DNA of 64,000 bases from Peptostreptococcus sp. MV1. GTDB taxonomy: Bacteria > Bacillota > Clostridia > Peptostreptococcales > Peptostreptococcaceae. Numbering within the stretch: position 1 is the stretch's first letter; the number at the start of each line of letters is the position of its first letter. Both the position numbers and the translations under genes were made by a program. The notes under the pieces were generated by a model. The model was not told where the DNA came from. It made no database searches and worked only from the letters and a program-made list of their open reading frames with translations. This document shows positions 13,001-19,050 of this stretch, one piece after another. Location of the stretch: positions 1 through 64,000 of the forward strand of contig NZ_JRNB01000118.1 in assembly GCF_000758885.1 (NCBI RefSeq). Direction: 5' to 3'.

Positions 13001-14449
13001 CTTTGTAAAGTAGAGGTCGTAAACTTGTCTATCGTAGTAGATGTTGTAGACAGTCTTGCCTGTTGCGTCCACAGATTTAACTAGGTCTACATTTGCAGGG
13101 TCCTTGTTTTGGTTATGAGTTAAATCTTTATTGTAGACAAAGAATTTGTTTAGAAATAGATTTCTGCCACGATTAAATCTTGCGCCGGCCCAAATCTTAT
13201 CTAGACGCTTTTGGTCTAGGTCTGGGAATTTTAATCCATTTACAGGTTCTATATCCAGGTTTGGCCTTGAACCTGTCTTTTGGTCCTTATAGACACGAGT
13301 TCCCATGTAGTCATATTTATCCAATAGACTTGCACCATCTGCATGGTCTGCCTTTTCTGCCCAGAATTGGACAGCGTAGTCTGCCTTTTCCTTGTCCTTC
13401 CACACTGCTGTGAAAGTAACTTTATTTGCTGGCATAATCAAATTGGCATCAAGATTTTTGCTAGCTTCATTAGTTCCAACTTTAATTATTTCATTTGCTT
13501 TAAATGTTCTTTCAACACCATTTAAAGTGCCCTTTAAATCAACAGATGGTTTCCAACCTTGGAACTCTCCGCCTACTTTTGTAGGAATAGATTCATCGGC
13601 AATTTTAGGAATCACTTGTTCATAATAAAGTGTACGAGCTGGAAGTGGAGTGCCGCCTTGTGTGTCAAAAACTACATCGTAGTGGGCACGGTTATAACGG
13701 TACTCTAAAATAAAGTTCTCAGCATTTTCTGGAACTTGCATATTTATATATTCAGCTTCCGGAATGAATCCTTTAATCTCGCTGTCATCCAGTGGCTTCA
13801 CTTGCATAGTTGATCCAGTATTACCTCTTTGAATATTATAGCGGGCATGTTCATCACCTGTACTTCCATCTGGATTTGTGTACTTAGTAAAATCTTCTAA
13901 GTTTTGGAAGACGTGTTTGACTTTTATGCTGTTACTTTTAGCATCGTATTTAAAATCTTGATTGTAGGAATATCTTATTCCGTTAGCATCATTTCCTGTT
14001 GCGTTTTTTTCATCTGCAGCATCTTTTATAGTTTTGTAATTAATTGTAAAATCTTTTTGTGGTTCTTTATAACCTGCAATGTCAGGTAGAACGATAGGCT
14101 TATTGACCTTATCTTTTTCTGCTTGAGTTGCTGATGCACCTACACTGGCGATGTATGGTTGGTAGTCAACCTGATACTTCTCACCTCTTTGGACCTTGTA
14201 GTCGGTCCTTAGGGTATAGATTTTTGGCTGGTCTGGATTTTTTATTAAATCCGCAGCCATCTTACCTGCTTCTGGTTTTGCAACCTTAACAGGTGTTATG
14301 TTGTTTATGATTTCGCTTTTACTTTTTGACAAATCATTGTGATTGACATTAGCTGCCAATGAGTGTACCGGCATCGATGTCAATATCATTATCATAGTCA
14401 TTAAAAAGCAAAGAAATCTTCTAATTTCTTTTCTAATCGAATGTCTCAT
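131..14449 (-). CDS. Giant secreted repeat protein with C-terminal CWB2 cell-wall anchor
   Basis: A 4,772-residue exported surface protein, probably an adhesin or matrix protein. Residues 1-33 form a signal peptide: a basic start, a hydrophobic core and an SLAA-type end. The first ~1,300 residues hold a non-repetitive head plus InlB B-repeat-like (Flg_new) segments such as VVFDTQGG...FQGW. The middle has two long segments with a SYKDSKNNW-type motif and two MucBP-like segments (KYVDENDNEID, KYLDLNGNPIA). From about residue 2,100 to 4,435 there are some 23 tandem units of about 80-100 residues with a GYVxVxF...YYVNP...GYxFxxWD pattern. A Pro/Gly/Lys linker (GDKPGDKPGNKPG) then leads into three CWB2 modules (residues ~4,480-4,772), each with a DRY- or NRV-type start, PDAL and a VGG/AGG/IGG turn. 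CWB2 modules bind secondary cell-wall polymers in Clostridioides S-layer-type proteins, so non-covalent wall attachment is inferred. The start is supported by an AGGAGG 7 nt upstream. The gene stands alone. Ligand and function are unknown. Confidence 0.93.
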   Translation of the reverse strand: MRHSIRKEIRRFLCFLMTMIMILTSMPVHSLAANVNHNDLSKSKSEIINNITPVKVAKPEAGKMAADLIKNPDQPKIYTLRTDYKVQRGEKYQVDYQPYIASVGASATQAEKDKVNKPIVLPDIAGYKEPQKDFTINYKTIKDAADEKNATGNDANGIRYSYNQDFKYDAKSNSIKVKHVFQNLEDFTKYTNPDGSTGDEHARYNIQRGNTGSTMQVKPLDDSEIKGFIPEAEYINMQVPENAENFILEYRYNRAHYDVVFDTQGGTPLPARTLYYEQVIPKIADESIPTKVGGEFQGWKPSVDLKGTLNGVERTFKANEIIKVGTNEASKNLDANLIMPANKVTFTAVWKDKEKADYAVQFWAEKADHADGASLLDKYDYMGTRVYKDQKTGSRPNLDIEPVNGLKFPDLDQKRLDKIWAGARFNRGRNLFLNKFFVYNKDLTHNQNKDPANVDLVKSVDATGKTVYNIYYDRQVYDLYFTKSNAQPEKNTIYPEIWGYDTKKGKSVMLGGPGKPYHYKARFNEMMYKWPNDAKQTKGFTPGYQSFGWGPNYTTPNWPTHLDTPPYRLNADEFLDMENYTSWGGYTKNIDKGDGTSIDLNGNDFTTLSFGIKQDKPSIPHHMDFWMDGFKKDETIIRYDLVRTKADTAGLDYGHRYPKVTGFTPYGYEPMKAWPAIAEGSQEDGRVDEDRINGLNDERDEITPNTCGTYYNNYGTELPIGQLDFISVFFSDSDEYGDVKKGGQEFTENGYLKFKYKRNKYPLRFNYDPSIIRDDSYFNSKNQLDTFYEFPLKALSPDVDSNDEYKKVGTKEGPKNLLDNPENLQKLGLSDLVFTDSKDGKLKVKRPEGLSDQMVFKGWALDPAGTKLIWENPKETMPFHPLNLYAKWGEPDYQWKVTFDPNGGKLSSIDEAKVTQKRKTIQVGDKGQEETKTFAKKEKNDGDKQVFTVIQRQKLVEPKYKPTRKGYDFMGWEVIRYKKDAKTGDYTTEQDTSYKDTYKVPELYSFGNDVVSPIYLKAIWVPNDRVDVDIVHHILSLDLSKEIKTIPETLHNKRTGYLVATSGDKQNEEYILANHEELEEKLPDNLKALYKKYNDRVKANNTFFQTFKVEPEKIPDPNDSSKTIDNPKAKDNVFHFFYRPFRTRDYKVNYIDERYKAKVEDFFKGLKLIDTSGLKDDALLKANEENKKKFEDKRKVFEKLIEEYQIIAPEAVSNGNRHYDARNYRPIPGWKLVSDPQQQLFFDVNEKTNEFLGINGTGSDQIFFYYKDVRVIEVPKNGKTPDGYVRVTFKADKGGSFGKDAEGKDITELNYDVIKGLKSDLLPVPEELGTKADGTPNDKVEGKYYITPETGKKFIKWDEKPLLNNNTIVDNDKKGFYVFTAKFEWSGLSASGLVRTEAFKDPNNKWTNDFSPKIEDLKKQLVWMEKGEKKDLPAGAKIQLFDEAGNELTKDKQVYDLVNEKKKADNDELIRTVKVKAKVTFTDGKDPQELDIPIKVYKNVYEALTTGKKPLFLSEAEKGDLKDITGEYVKVTVAPTGDMSSKDNKVYYVNPKAWVDIPEVKPNGSSTLINWTADIVGQNDDKKANGKFDFAKRHKFIEETLISPRFSQTSELVAHESYKDSKNNWVNDFIDKELTKDKLKAAVQVKNGEAKALGDGDTATIVDDAGKPYADDAALKAALYEKLKEKDDGVQPSRTENIKVKVTFASGEVQTLTIPVKVIKNIYEAKTKEGKPDYVPDNYVKVTLDPTTKAKDPQKYFYYVNPDAKVLIPGKDPEGVKEDFTGWTMKADRVTGDGTSYKLKDRHQFTEDSTIIAQYGQGKAKIKYVDENDNEIDASYHIEGVDYPTEKIGKLGDNIPDSAYNQDAEKAAPKFKGYIISGISVDKNSANYTDPATATITYQYNKKVTTDDKSKSKVHFPVVFDANTGAFTGGKAKVTVYVYCDGNEKTPEPVTFEEVRDAVEGKYKKPSKANETFIEWQDKGTNGTKVKEDYTITFKDRNNGETFYAAYGKASALVKYLDLNGNPIADEFKIDGVEYPTEKAGTADEAIKSDVFTATTAPKFTGYKFNRIELNPKDGKYALKNKATIKIYYEKDSDVIPAEDGTKKPNGYVEVKFVPTNNAKDATEKTFYVNPKKDVTIPIADPVAKATFTFDKWKIGKDAKGDAYNPKTPKKFTDALTTITATYTSSKNIIPYDPSATDPMPRPEGYVRVTFAADDGLKLTEQKAYYVKKNAKNAAGKSLTLGDAELAKPAYEAQTGNKFDKWDQEDTTEIKDADIVVTAKATVLKDVDTENHPGYVKVTFKAGANGVIKENGNKIDEKVYYVNPNKYVNLPAPTPDGNTGYDFSTWKSDKSQSDFSLANFVNYTKDTTITAMFNQKEAVYPKLEGSTKPDGYVEVTFEVTGTDGKIADNEITTYYVDPSRQVSLKAPKTVAGTGYVFDKWRSGTNPTDQIIKPADQRQYTKDTTIYGSFVKLKDIIPATNDDGTPNLQPIDYVAVLFIGGDHANKLDGQFLYYVNPKAGKTIGDLTKPTVTPDTGWKHTGWDVKDTIDIKDYIFVVAEYESLDDVVPALKDDGTPNKKPDGYVTVTFKSGANGKIQENGSDITEKVYYVNPNKYVKLTAPETEGNTGFEFGSWKSDKKAFSLANYIRYEHDTTIIANFNTKNNVIPKTDDSVTKPDGFVTVNFVVEKLDGKDAGKIADSETITYFVKKGEAVTIHPPKTEAYTGYEFEKWNLDTTEAKKYATDTTVKGEFKKLDDIIPSKNPDGTVNAKPEGYVIVNFLKGDHGVLDGRTTFYVNPKAGKKLKDLDTKGITVVPSPTYKHDGWDTDFATVIDKDTNVTAKYTQLPNIIKAGPKDTAPDGYVVIIFETDGRGTITGNKAYEDKTNPKTNENEIVYFVNPKKSIKLAKLEAGAKPTADQLAVPSTTPNDPDKYTFDQWRTDIDTTTPITRGRVHIAMFKPKEVKLTYDKNGADVTGEVPPVLTVDYDADVRLAGKGNLAKKDSRFKGWKIGDKIYLAGDQINLKGDTTAYAQWTNDQNIIPYDPVNNPTTRPDDTYVRVTFAVEDGLKLTEQKAYYVKKDAGIKLGNTNLVKPGYTVETGYKLEKWDKEDTLVITEDILVTAKATKLDKAIPETKKDGTPNKKPEGYKEVVFKVKDADATKGTLEGVTKFYVKPNEYVTINPPITKAETGFEFGAWDKDATRPTVYTDDVTTIEGSFNGFKDRIPKTNPDGSENTKPDGYKTVSFEITGQGGSIVKDEVTVYYVNSAKDVTLPQPKTLAETGYEFDKWDKDTVTTAKKYTKDTIVKGNFKKLVDIIPSTDKDGKPNVQPEGYVTVTFVKGEHGTEIKGQKVYFVNPKANKTIADITKPTVKAETGWKQKATPDAWDTSDTTQITGPADIVVKAQYTELPDVIVKTADDDSQKPDGYIKVTFDTVDKGKGTIGSTIITKKVLFVNPNKSHVLRLYAPEVTRKTGYDFADWDTQIDKRIQYKDGDTIKALYNVKGDVIPQKNPNGSDRPAGYIKVLFDKGEHGRTLSGQTVYYVNPNKKVTVPAPTVNASVGYKFTDWDQKLTQKFTKDTRITAAYKPLADIVPQGKTDGSDKPYGYHTVTFKADANGALTGKTVYYVNPEKYVDLTSKAGDITKNPNVGYTAEGGTWDKGLNAKFNNDYVITFNFKVLPNVIAKTKDDESERPDGYVKVEFTSDENGRLVGGDKTYYVNPSKKVKVGSDKLPIPKTKPNANYKFDKWLENIDKNEEITTDKKYVATFKINKVTMTYKADDKTSGDVPEALSYDVGTEITLAGSVNLKKDNYVLVAWKIGDKSYLPGAKYTIKEDTVATAVWNADTHTVEFNTGGGTYIPSQKVKHNELITKVKNPEKPNYTFIGWKVDGKDFDPETDKITKDITLVAQYAKDVIPQTGTEKPKDVPNNFVEVKFVPTDKATDSTAQIFRVNPDKAVTIPVANPTGIQHFTFKEWKIGEKADGDVYTPSTAKKFTEATTITATYDEAKNIIPYNPSEPITKPEGYVRVTFEADDGLTLSNVKYYYVKKNSGVTLAKLTKPNVKPKVGFEFKNWDKENSLKIEDKDVVVKAKSTPIADAIEGKPGVEKPDGYVEVKFVAGENGTVTEKTYYVNPTKYVKLTPPTAKGNTGFEFGSWSQNAEIPTQYTEKLTTITASFNPVDSVIPKTEDGQQKPDGYVTVNFVIKGKGGQIADGETITYFVNPNEEVTIPQPKTKSEIGYEFEAWDIDTTAKAKYTKETTVTGNFRKLEDIIPSTDEKGKPNAQPEGYVTVSFDKGTNGNLIGQTSYFVNPNAGKKLEDITKPRVAPETGYKFRSWDTEDSFAIKADKTVTAQYEAIDDVIPKTKEDDSEKPAGYIKVTFYTTEKGKIKDSTAKTKAVFVNPNKALVLKGFAPEVVANKGYEFERWDASIEKPIQYNDGDTIKAIYKPGDKPGDKPGNKPGTTPAQPGGTTPGKPEKHGHRYIERVAGKNRVHTAINTSRRFFKKSRYVIIADSGNYPDALTATVLAHVLDAPILLNNTRYLEDDVAREIVRLGASEVIIVGGHKSISENVKSQLAKYDQNKVQRIWGRDRYVTSSELAYEIQRLTGKVNKAIIASGENFPDALATAPLGSKEIAPILLVKRNQMDMKVSKALKDLNIKRVYVAGGQNSVSKKLEAQLPQVIRRFNGQDRYETAILVASYTYPDSKEVFVASGEVFPDALVIGPVCAKRKAPILLSKSTPVKVTDDYIEKSKIEYLYIIGGTNTIYAETAHKYAIEE
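1140..8170 (-). repeat. Array of ~23 degenerate 80-100-residue units with a higher-order period
   Basis: Each unit carries PxGYVxVxF, then YYVNPNK, then GYxFxxWD and an acidic T-rich end leading to DxIP. The units also recur in a fixed order: YVRVTF-xxDDG, YVEVxF-xxG, YVTVNF-xxGxGG, YVTVxF-xKGxHG, YIKVTF-xTxxKG. Two InlB-type spacers (MTYKADDKTSG- and LTYDKNGADVTG-like) separate blocks. Stretches around 1598-1750 and 4457-4610 are nearly identical in DNA over long runs, which indicates relatively recent block duplication of about 2.86 kb. Confidence 0.85.
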
Positions 14450-14553
14450 AGCACCACCTCCTAAAATTTATTTTTAAATAGTTTGCCTATTGTCAAGCTT
14501 ATACTAGTTATATCACAAAATCATTATTTTTTCAAGGTATTGTATTGGTATTC

Positions 14554-14582
14554 AGTATCTTATCTCAAAGATATAATGTCAA
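14554..14582 (-). promoter_or_regulatory. Promoter of the giant surface protein gene
   Basis: Minus-strand -35 TTGACA (14577-14582), 17-bp spacer, -10 GATACT (14554-14559). This gives a leader of about 100 nt. A second TTGACA lies at 14491-14496 but has only a poor -10. Confidence 0.65.
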
Positions 14583-14642
14583 ACTAAAAAATTTTACCAT
14601 AGAAGGACCTAACAATTTTACAGACTTTTTTACGTAGACTCT

Positions 14643-15488
14643 CTATAGCAACCAAGTACCTTCATTATCCTGCCTGATAAGTCCAGCCTTCATGAGCCTT
14701 CCCAAACTTCTCTTGAAATTCTTTTTGCTTGTAGAAAATACCAGCCTTATTTCTTCGGGATCCGACTTGTCGTTAAACCTCATATATCCGTCGTTACCCT
14801 CCATATAGCTGACAATATTCTTTGCTAGCCTGTCCAACTCCTGACCTTTTTCAGCCCTAGTTGATAGACCTAGTTTTCCATCTTCATACTTCTTTATAAC
14901 TCTTAGCCCATTTAAGTGATCTCCCTCTCTTAGACTAGTATAATATTCATCCTTAACTATTAGGCCATAGTAATTCGGTTCTATGCAGACAAGGGCTGTA
15001 CCGTTACTTTGAAAGCCAAATACATAACCCTCACAGGTATCACCCTTCTTTAAAGGTGACTCCATATTCAGATATGGACCTACATCTGTTGTAGCAGCCA
15101 GCCTACCTGACTTGTCAACATATATATAGAAGGGATATTTTTCTTCTTCAAATATCTTGTACTTTCTCTCCCTAAAAGGCACCAATACGTCTCTTTCCAG
15201 TCCTATATCTATAAAGCTGCCAATTTCCGAATTGTCGCGAACTTCTAAAATAGCAACCTGGCCTGCCAAGGCCTTAGGACTTTTTTGTGTAGCCACTAGT
15301 CTATTCTGTGAATCCTTGTATATAAATACTTCTACTTCCTGATTTAAATTTATACTATTCTTATGTCTTATATTCTGGTTAGGCAGTAGTATATCATCAT
15401 TTATACCCATAGTTTGTCCATCTAAAAAATATCCGTAGTCCTTTTTTCTCAGGACCTTTAATTTATTTATCTTACCTATTTCTATCAA
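14643..15488 (-). CDS. cvfB: CvfB-like S1-domain RNA-binding protein
   Basis: 281 residues, matching the CvfB/YitL family. The family has tandem S1-type OB folds and a C-terminal winged helix, binds RNA, and affects virulence-gene expression in staphylococci. Visible S1-like segments are at residues ~1-65 (GYFLDGQ...LLPNQN), ~75-135 (GSFIDIGLERDVLVPF) and ~145-210 (GYVFGFQSNGTALVCI). The last ~65 residues (FNDKSDPEEIRLVFSTSKK...RLMKAGLI) form the winged helix. Translation starts at TTG with GAGGTG five nt upstream. The gene follows the ybaK-like gene by 34 nt and is probably co-transcribed with it. The family call is firm; the regulatory role here is not known. Confidence 0.85.
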   Translation of the reverse strand: MIEIGKINKLKVLRKKDYGYFLDGQTMGINDDILLPNQNIRHKNSINLNQEVEVFIYKDSQNRLVATQKSPKALAGQVAILEVRDNSEIGSFIDIGLERDVLVPFRERKYKIFEEEKYPFYIYVDKSGRLAATTDVGPYLNMESPLKKGDTCEGYVFGFQSNGTALVCIEPNYYGLIVKDEYYTSLREGDHLNGLRVIKKYEDGKLGLSTRAEKGQELDRLAKNIVSYMEGNDGYMRFNDKSDPEEIRLVFSTSKKNFKRSLGRLMKAGLIRQDNEGTWLL

Positions 15489-15511
15489 TTTTACACCTCA
15501 TTAATTTTCTT

Positions 15512-15528
15512 ATTAATACCTCCTAGGC
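15512..15528. other. Perfect 17-bp palindrome over the ybaK stop codon
   Basis: CCTCCTAG-G-CTAGGAGG reads as an inverted repeat of 8 bp with a one-base centre. It covers the end of the ybaK-like gene and includes an SD-like AGGAGG that is not the one used by the next gene, whose GAGGTG is further on. It could fold in the mRNA of either strand. Confidence 0.5.
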
Positions 15529-16005
15529 TAGGAGGTCTGCATACTGACCACCTATCAAATCTATCAAATCCTGTGGACTCAATTCAACTTGGTAGCCTAC
15601 TTTTCCTGCACTAACTGTAATAGCCTCCATATTTTGGGCCGACTGATCTACAAAGGTTGGATAAGCCTTCTTCATACCAATAGGTGAACATCCTCCCCTG
15701 ATATAACCGGTCACCTTATTTATATCCTTCACATGGATCATTTCAATATTTTTTTCACCACATGCCCTAGCAGCCTTCTTTAAATTCAGATTCTCAGCTA
15801 CAGGTATAACAAATACATAGTAGGCCTTTGAAGCTGCCTGCGTTACCAAGGTCTTGTATACAGACTTGGGGTCCTTACCCAAGCCGAGAGCAGCACTCAC
15901 CCCATCCACGTGGTCCTTGCTGACAGGATAAGATAGCTCCTTGTGATTTATTTTTTCTATATCTAAAATTCTCATTACATTTGTCTTGACATTTTTCTTA
16001 GCCAT
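15523..16005 (-). CDS. ybaK: Cys-tRNA(Pro)/Cys-tRNA(Cys) deacylase, YbaK/EbsC type
   Basis: 160 residues from an ATG with GAGGTGG five nt upstream; the longer reading frame upstream lacks this support. The protein matches the YbaK family of trans-editing factors, which hydrolyse Cys mischarged onto tRNA(Pro). Visible family features are a lysine-rich N-terminus, the YKTLV strand with the catalytic-type lysine region, VIPVAENLNLKKAA, and the GGCSPIGMKK loop near residues 105-115. It stands downstream of a membrane-protein gene and upstream of cvfB. The neighbours give no functional link. Confidence 0.9.
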   Translation of the reverse strand: MAKKNVKTNVMRILDIEKINHKELSYPVSKDHVDGVSAALGLGKDPKSVYKTLVTQAASKAYYVFVIPVAENLNLKKAARACGEKNIEMIHVKDINKVTGYIRGGCSPIGMKKAYPTFVDQSAQNMEAITVSAGKVGYQVELSPQDLIDLIGGQYADLLA

Positions 16006-16068
16006 TCTACCACCTCTTGCTAGTATTTCAATATTTCGTCTATATATACTTTCCAATCTATATATGAA

Positions 16069-17442
16069 CTATCTTACTAAAACGCTCCCTACATTATAAT
16101 ACTTAGAAATATATTGGTTGACCCAGAATTTTGGGTCCTTGCTACAATCTAAACTTCTATAGGCTGCCATATAGGGATTGTTTGCCTTTATTTTTGGCAC
16201 TTGAATATTTTCCAAATATCCATTCGTCCTATTATCTATTATAATAATCTCCCTTGCGCTATACTTGGATAAGTAGTTTTTATTAGCCAGAAGAGCATCA
16301 GGCAAACTCATGGAAAACAGAACCACATAAGCAAGCAAAACTAAACCTGTGAGTAGCATAGTGAATTTTAAATATCTTTTTCTTATAACGGAAAAGCTAA
16401 TCAAAGAAGATATAATAAAAAATAAAATAGGAGCAAATGATGGGTTCTTTTCAGTAGATGAAAGCAGCGACATAGAAAAGAAGGACAAGATACCTGCAAG
16501 TAGGTAAATCTCCGCCTCCCAATTTTTTTCTACATAAACTAGTCTTGATATCACCAACAGCACAATAGCAACTAGCATAAAAACAAGTATATAATTTACA
16601 AATTCATTGTCAAATACAGACACCCTTGATAAACCATCATATAAATCCCTCTCTACAATCAAACTATCTTGAGTAACTATCTTCCTAGATGGAGATGACA
16701 TCATTATTAAAAATCCTGTAAGCATACTGATCAAGGATAAAATCAGTATGACAAGATCCTCTTTTTTACTTAAAAAGGCCTTGACCAAATAAAAAATCAT
16801 AATACTAATCACTGATATTGCCAAATTTTCCTGAGACCATCCTGCGAAAAATGATCCCAAAATCAATACCAACATCTTACTAATGCCCAAGGAGTCACCA
16901 ACTTTGTCTTTTACTTCTTTATCTTTTAAGGCTATTTTTCTGGCCTCAATCAAAACTATCAAGCATATAATGCTTGTCCAAACATATTTGGCAAAACTAG
17001 ATACACTCAAAAAAGTATTTCCAAATTTGGGCATAGAAACCCATATTACCAAAAATATTAAGCTTGTAATAGCACTATCTATTACTTTTTGACTACCAAA
17101 CCTGTCCTTGTCAATCATACTATAGTTATACACCAAGTATATAAAGATACAAAAAACCATAGAATTTATTAAATTAGCTATGTTTTCATCCAGCAACAAT
17201 AAAACTCCCGCTATAAAGTTCCCCACTTGATGAGGATTTACATATATATATTTATACTTTTCATTGGCTATGATATCCGAAATGCTTTCAATTTTAGTCA
17301 TATTCTTTGAAAACATACTGACCATATCATCAACTGTTATAGGTGTATAGGCGTTAAGGGCTATCATAAGGAAAAATATTAAAAGAATGGCAGCCACCAT
17401 AAAACAGTTGATATTCACATTTATTTTTTCTAATCGTACCAC
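16069..17442 (-). CDS. Polytopic membrane protein, DUF6056-like
   Basis: 457 residues with about ten hydrophobic segments. It has an N-terminal anchor, then an extracytoplasmic loop with YTPITVDDMVSMFS and YVNPHQVGNFIAGVLLLL, and a soluble C-terminal tail with the segment ending SAREIIIIDNR. This layout matches DUF6056 proteins, which look like GT-C-type glycosyltransferases with an acidic motif (here VDD) in the first loop. A sugar-transfer role is only an inference. Start is GTG with AGGAGA five nt upstream. The gene sits between the S1-protein terminator and ybaK. Confidence 0.6.
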   Translation of the reverse strand: MVRLEKINVNINCFMVAAILLIFFLMIALNAYTPITVDDMVSMFSKNMTKIESISDIIANEKYKYIYVNPHQVGNFIAGVLLLLDENIANLINSMVFCIFIYLVYNYSMIDKDRFGSQKVIDSAITSLIFLVIWVSMPKFGNTFLSVSSFAKYVWTSIICLIVLIEARKIALKDKEVKDKVGDSLGISKMLVLILGSFFAGWSQENLAISVISIMIFYLVKAFLSKKEDLVILILSLISMLTGFLIMMSSPSRKIVTQDSLIVERDLYDGLSRVSVFDNEFVNYILVFMLVAIVLLVISRLVYVEKNWEAEIYLLAGILSFFSMSLLSSTEKNPSFAPILFFIISSLISFSVIRKRYLKFTMLLTGLVLLAYVVLFSMSLPDALLANKNYLSKYSAREIIIIDNRTNGYLENIQVPKIKANNPYMAAYRSLDCSKDPKFWVNQYISKYYNVGSVLVR

Positions 17443-17536
17443 AAGATTCTCCTAAACTAATTAAAAACTGTCAACCTAACCTATATATAAAAGAGACTTT
17501 TTACTTGTATATTAACATAAGCACTTATAACTTACA

Positions 17537-17564
17537 AAAGAGGGTTGCACTTGCAACCCTCTTT
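17537..17564 (-). terminator. Terminator of the S1-domain protein gene
   Basis: A perfect 13-bp inverted repeat AAAGAGGGTTGCA / TGCAACCCTCTTT with a minimal loop, followed by TTTTG on the minus strand. It begins about 23 nt after the stop codon. Confidence 0.9.
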
Positions 17565-17587
17565 ACTAACTTAAGTTTATATTAAAA

Positions 17588-18826
17588 TTATTCAGCTTCA
17601 GGTGTTTCATGCTTTTCTTTTAATACGTCTCCGATATTACCTATTGTATCGTCACCAACTGACATATACTGAGATAAATCCTCTTCTGGTTCTCTAGTTA
17701 ATTCTCTTATTGAAAGCATCATTCTCTTGTTTTCGGCATTGAACTTGATTATGGCAGCCTTAACAGTATCTCCAACGTTTACTACGTCCTCTACTCTGTT
17801 AACTCTACCTTCACTCAATTCACCTATTGGTAGGTAAGCTTCAACACCTTCCTTAACCTGTAAGAAAGCACCCTTTTCAATGATTCTTAACACTTGCGCT
17901 TCTACAACTGTTCCAACTGATACTTCATCAGCTATAAGCTTCCATGGGTCTTTATCTGGATCCTTAAGGGCTAATGCTATTCTCTTTGTTTCTGGGTCAA
18001 CGCTCTGAACAAATACGTCAACTTCATCACCAACATTTAATACAGACTCAACTGATTCAACTCTTGTCCAAGATAGATTGTTGATATGTGCTAGACCTTC
18101 TACCCCACCTAAATCTATGAAAGCACCATAAGGCATTATGTTTGTAACCTTACCCTTTCTCTTTTCGCCTTCAACTAATGAAGCGAACAGGGCCTCTCTT
18201 TCTGCCTTTATCTTCGCTCTTTCAGCTTCTCTCTCAGCCTTTATTCTAGCTCTTCTTTCTTTTCTCTCAGCATCTAAGATCTCCTGAGCAACTTCCCTAT
18301 GAGAAACTATTATCCTGTTCTTTCTAGGGTTTACCTCTTTAACGTAAGCATCAAGGTCCTGACCAACATACTCACTAGTATCCTTTACAAATTTAGTGTC
18401 TATCTGAGATATCGGCATGAACATTGTATATGACTTGTACTGAACATATAGACCTCTGTCTAATGCCTTATAAGCATGTACGTTGATTACCTTGTGTTCA
18501 TTTAAAGCATCTATTAGTTCCTTAAGATCACTTCTCTGTTCTAACTTGAGAACAGATATTTTAATTGTTGCATCCTTAGGACTGATATTTGTGATAATAC
18601 CAGTAACTTCATCATCTATCTTATAAGCATCTTCTATGTCCTGACCTCTATCAAGATTTAGTTCACTGACAGGTACTAATCCGTCAAAACCAACTTCAAG
18701 ACTCAAAATCAAGCTATCATGGTTGATCTTTACTACCTTTCCCGTAATTTCATCATCTACATTGATCTTGCTAAGCTCCTGCTCCTGCATATCTAGTAGT
18801 TCTTGCATTGTTAAATTGTTTTCCAT
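17588..18826 (-). CDS. rpsA: S1-domain protein, ribosomal protein S1 homolog
   Basis: 412 residues with four S1-type OB folds, the usual short form in Firmicutes. Segments are GKVVKINHDSLILSLEVGFDGLVP (residues ~22-46), a second degenerate fold, KGKVTNIMPYGAFIDLGGVEGLAHI, and VVEAQVLRIIEKGAFLQVKEGVEAYLP. A highly charged helix (ERKERRARIKAEREAERAK) separates the second and third folds. S1 proteins bind mRNA on the small ribosomal subunit; some Firmicute homologs are not essential to the ribosome. The start chosen is the second in-frame ATG, because AAAGGATG lies six nt before it. The gene has its own promoter and terminator. Confidence 0.85.
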   Translation of the reverse strand: MENNLTMQELLDMQEQELSKINVDDEITGKVVKINHDSLILSLEVGFDGLVPVSELNLDRGQDIEDAYKIDDEVTGIITNISPKDATIKISVLKLEQRSDLKELIDALNEHKVINVHAYKALDRGLYVQYKSYTMFMPISQIDTKFVKDTSEYVGQDLDAYVKEVNPRKNRIIVSHREVAQEILDAERKERRARIKAEREAERAKIKAEREALFASLVEGEKRKGKVTNIMPYGAFIDLGGVEGLAHINNLSWTRVESVESVLNVGDEVDVFVQSVDPETKRIALALKDPDKDPWKLIADEVSVGTVVEAQVLRIIEKGAFLQVKEGVEAYLPIGELSEGRVNRVEDVVNVGDTVKAAIIKFNAENKRMMLSIRELTREPEEDLSQYMSVGDDTIGNIGDVLKEKHETPEAE

Positions 18827-18867
18827 TATTAATAACATCCTTTCGTCGCGTAGTATCCATATCTAAT

Positions 18868-18876
18868 ATTATAGCA
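18868..18876 (-). promoter_or_regulatory. Extended -10 promoter of the S1-protein gene
   Basis: TGCTATAAT on the minus strand is a consensus extended -10 about 40 nt before the start codon. The -35 position holds no good match, which is typical of extended -10 promoters. Confidence 0.6.
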
Positions 18877-18954
18877 TAGAATTAACAAGATTTTACGATA
18901 AATTATATTTTTTTCTACTTTTTTTAAAAAAATTTTTTTTAAATTTATTCATGC

Positions 18955-18985
18955 AAAAAGGAACCTAGCAAATAGCGTGGTTCCT
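18955..18985 (-). terminator. Terminator of the DUF1846 gene
   Basis: Minus-strand AGGAACC and GGTTCCT form a 7-bp stem around an inner CGC/GCT pairing, followed by TTTTTG. It lies 65 nt after the DUF1846 stop codon. Confidence 0.8.
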
Positions 18986-19050
18986 CGCATACATAAATTT
19001 ATTAGTTAAAATATTGACTATTTTTAAAAAAATCATTTTTTGGATATTTT

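Noticed and set aside
968-14100. Many plus-strand open frames across the giant gene
   Set aside because: They are antisense shadows of a repetitive coding region, Cys/Phe/Ser-rich, and lack ribosome sites.
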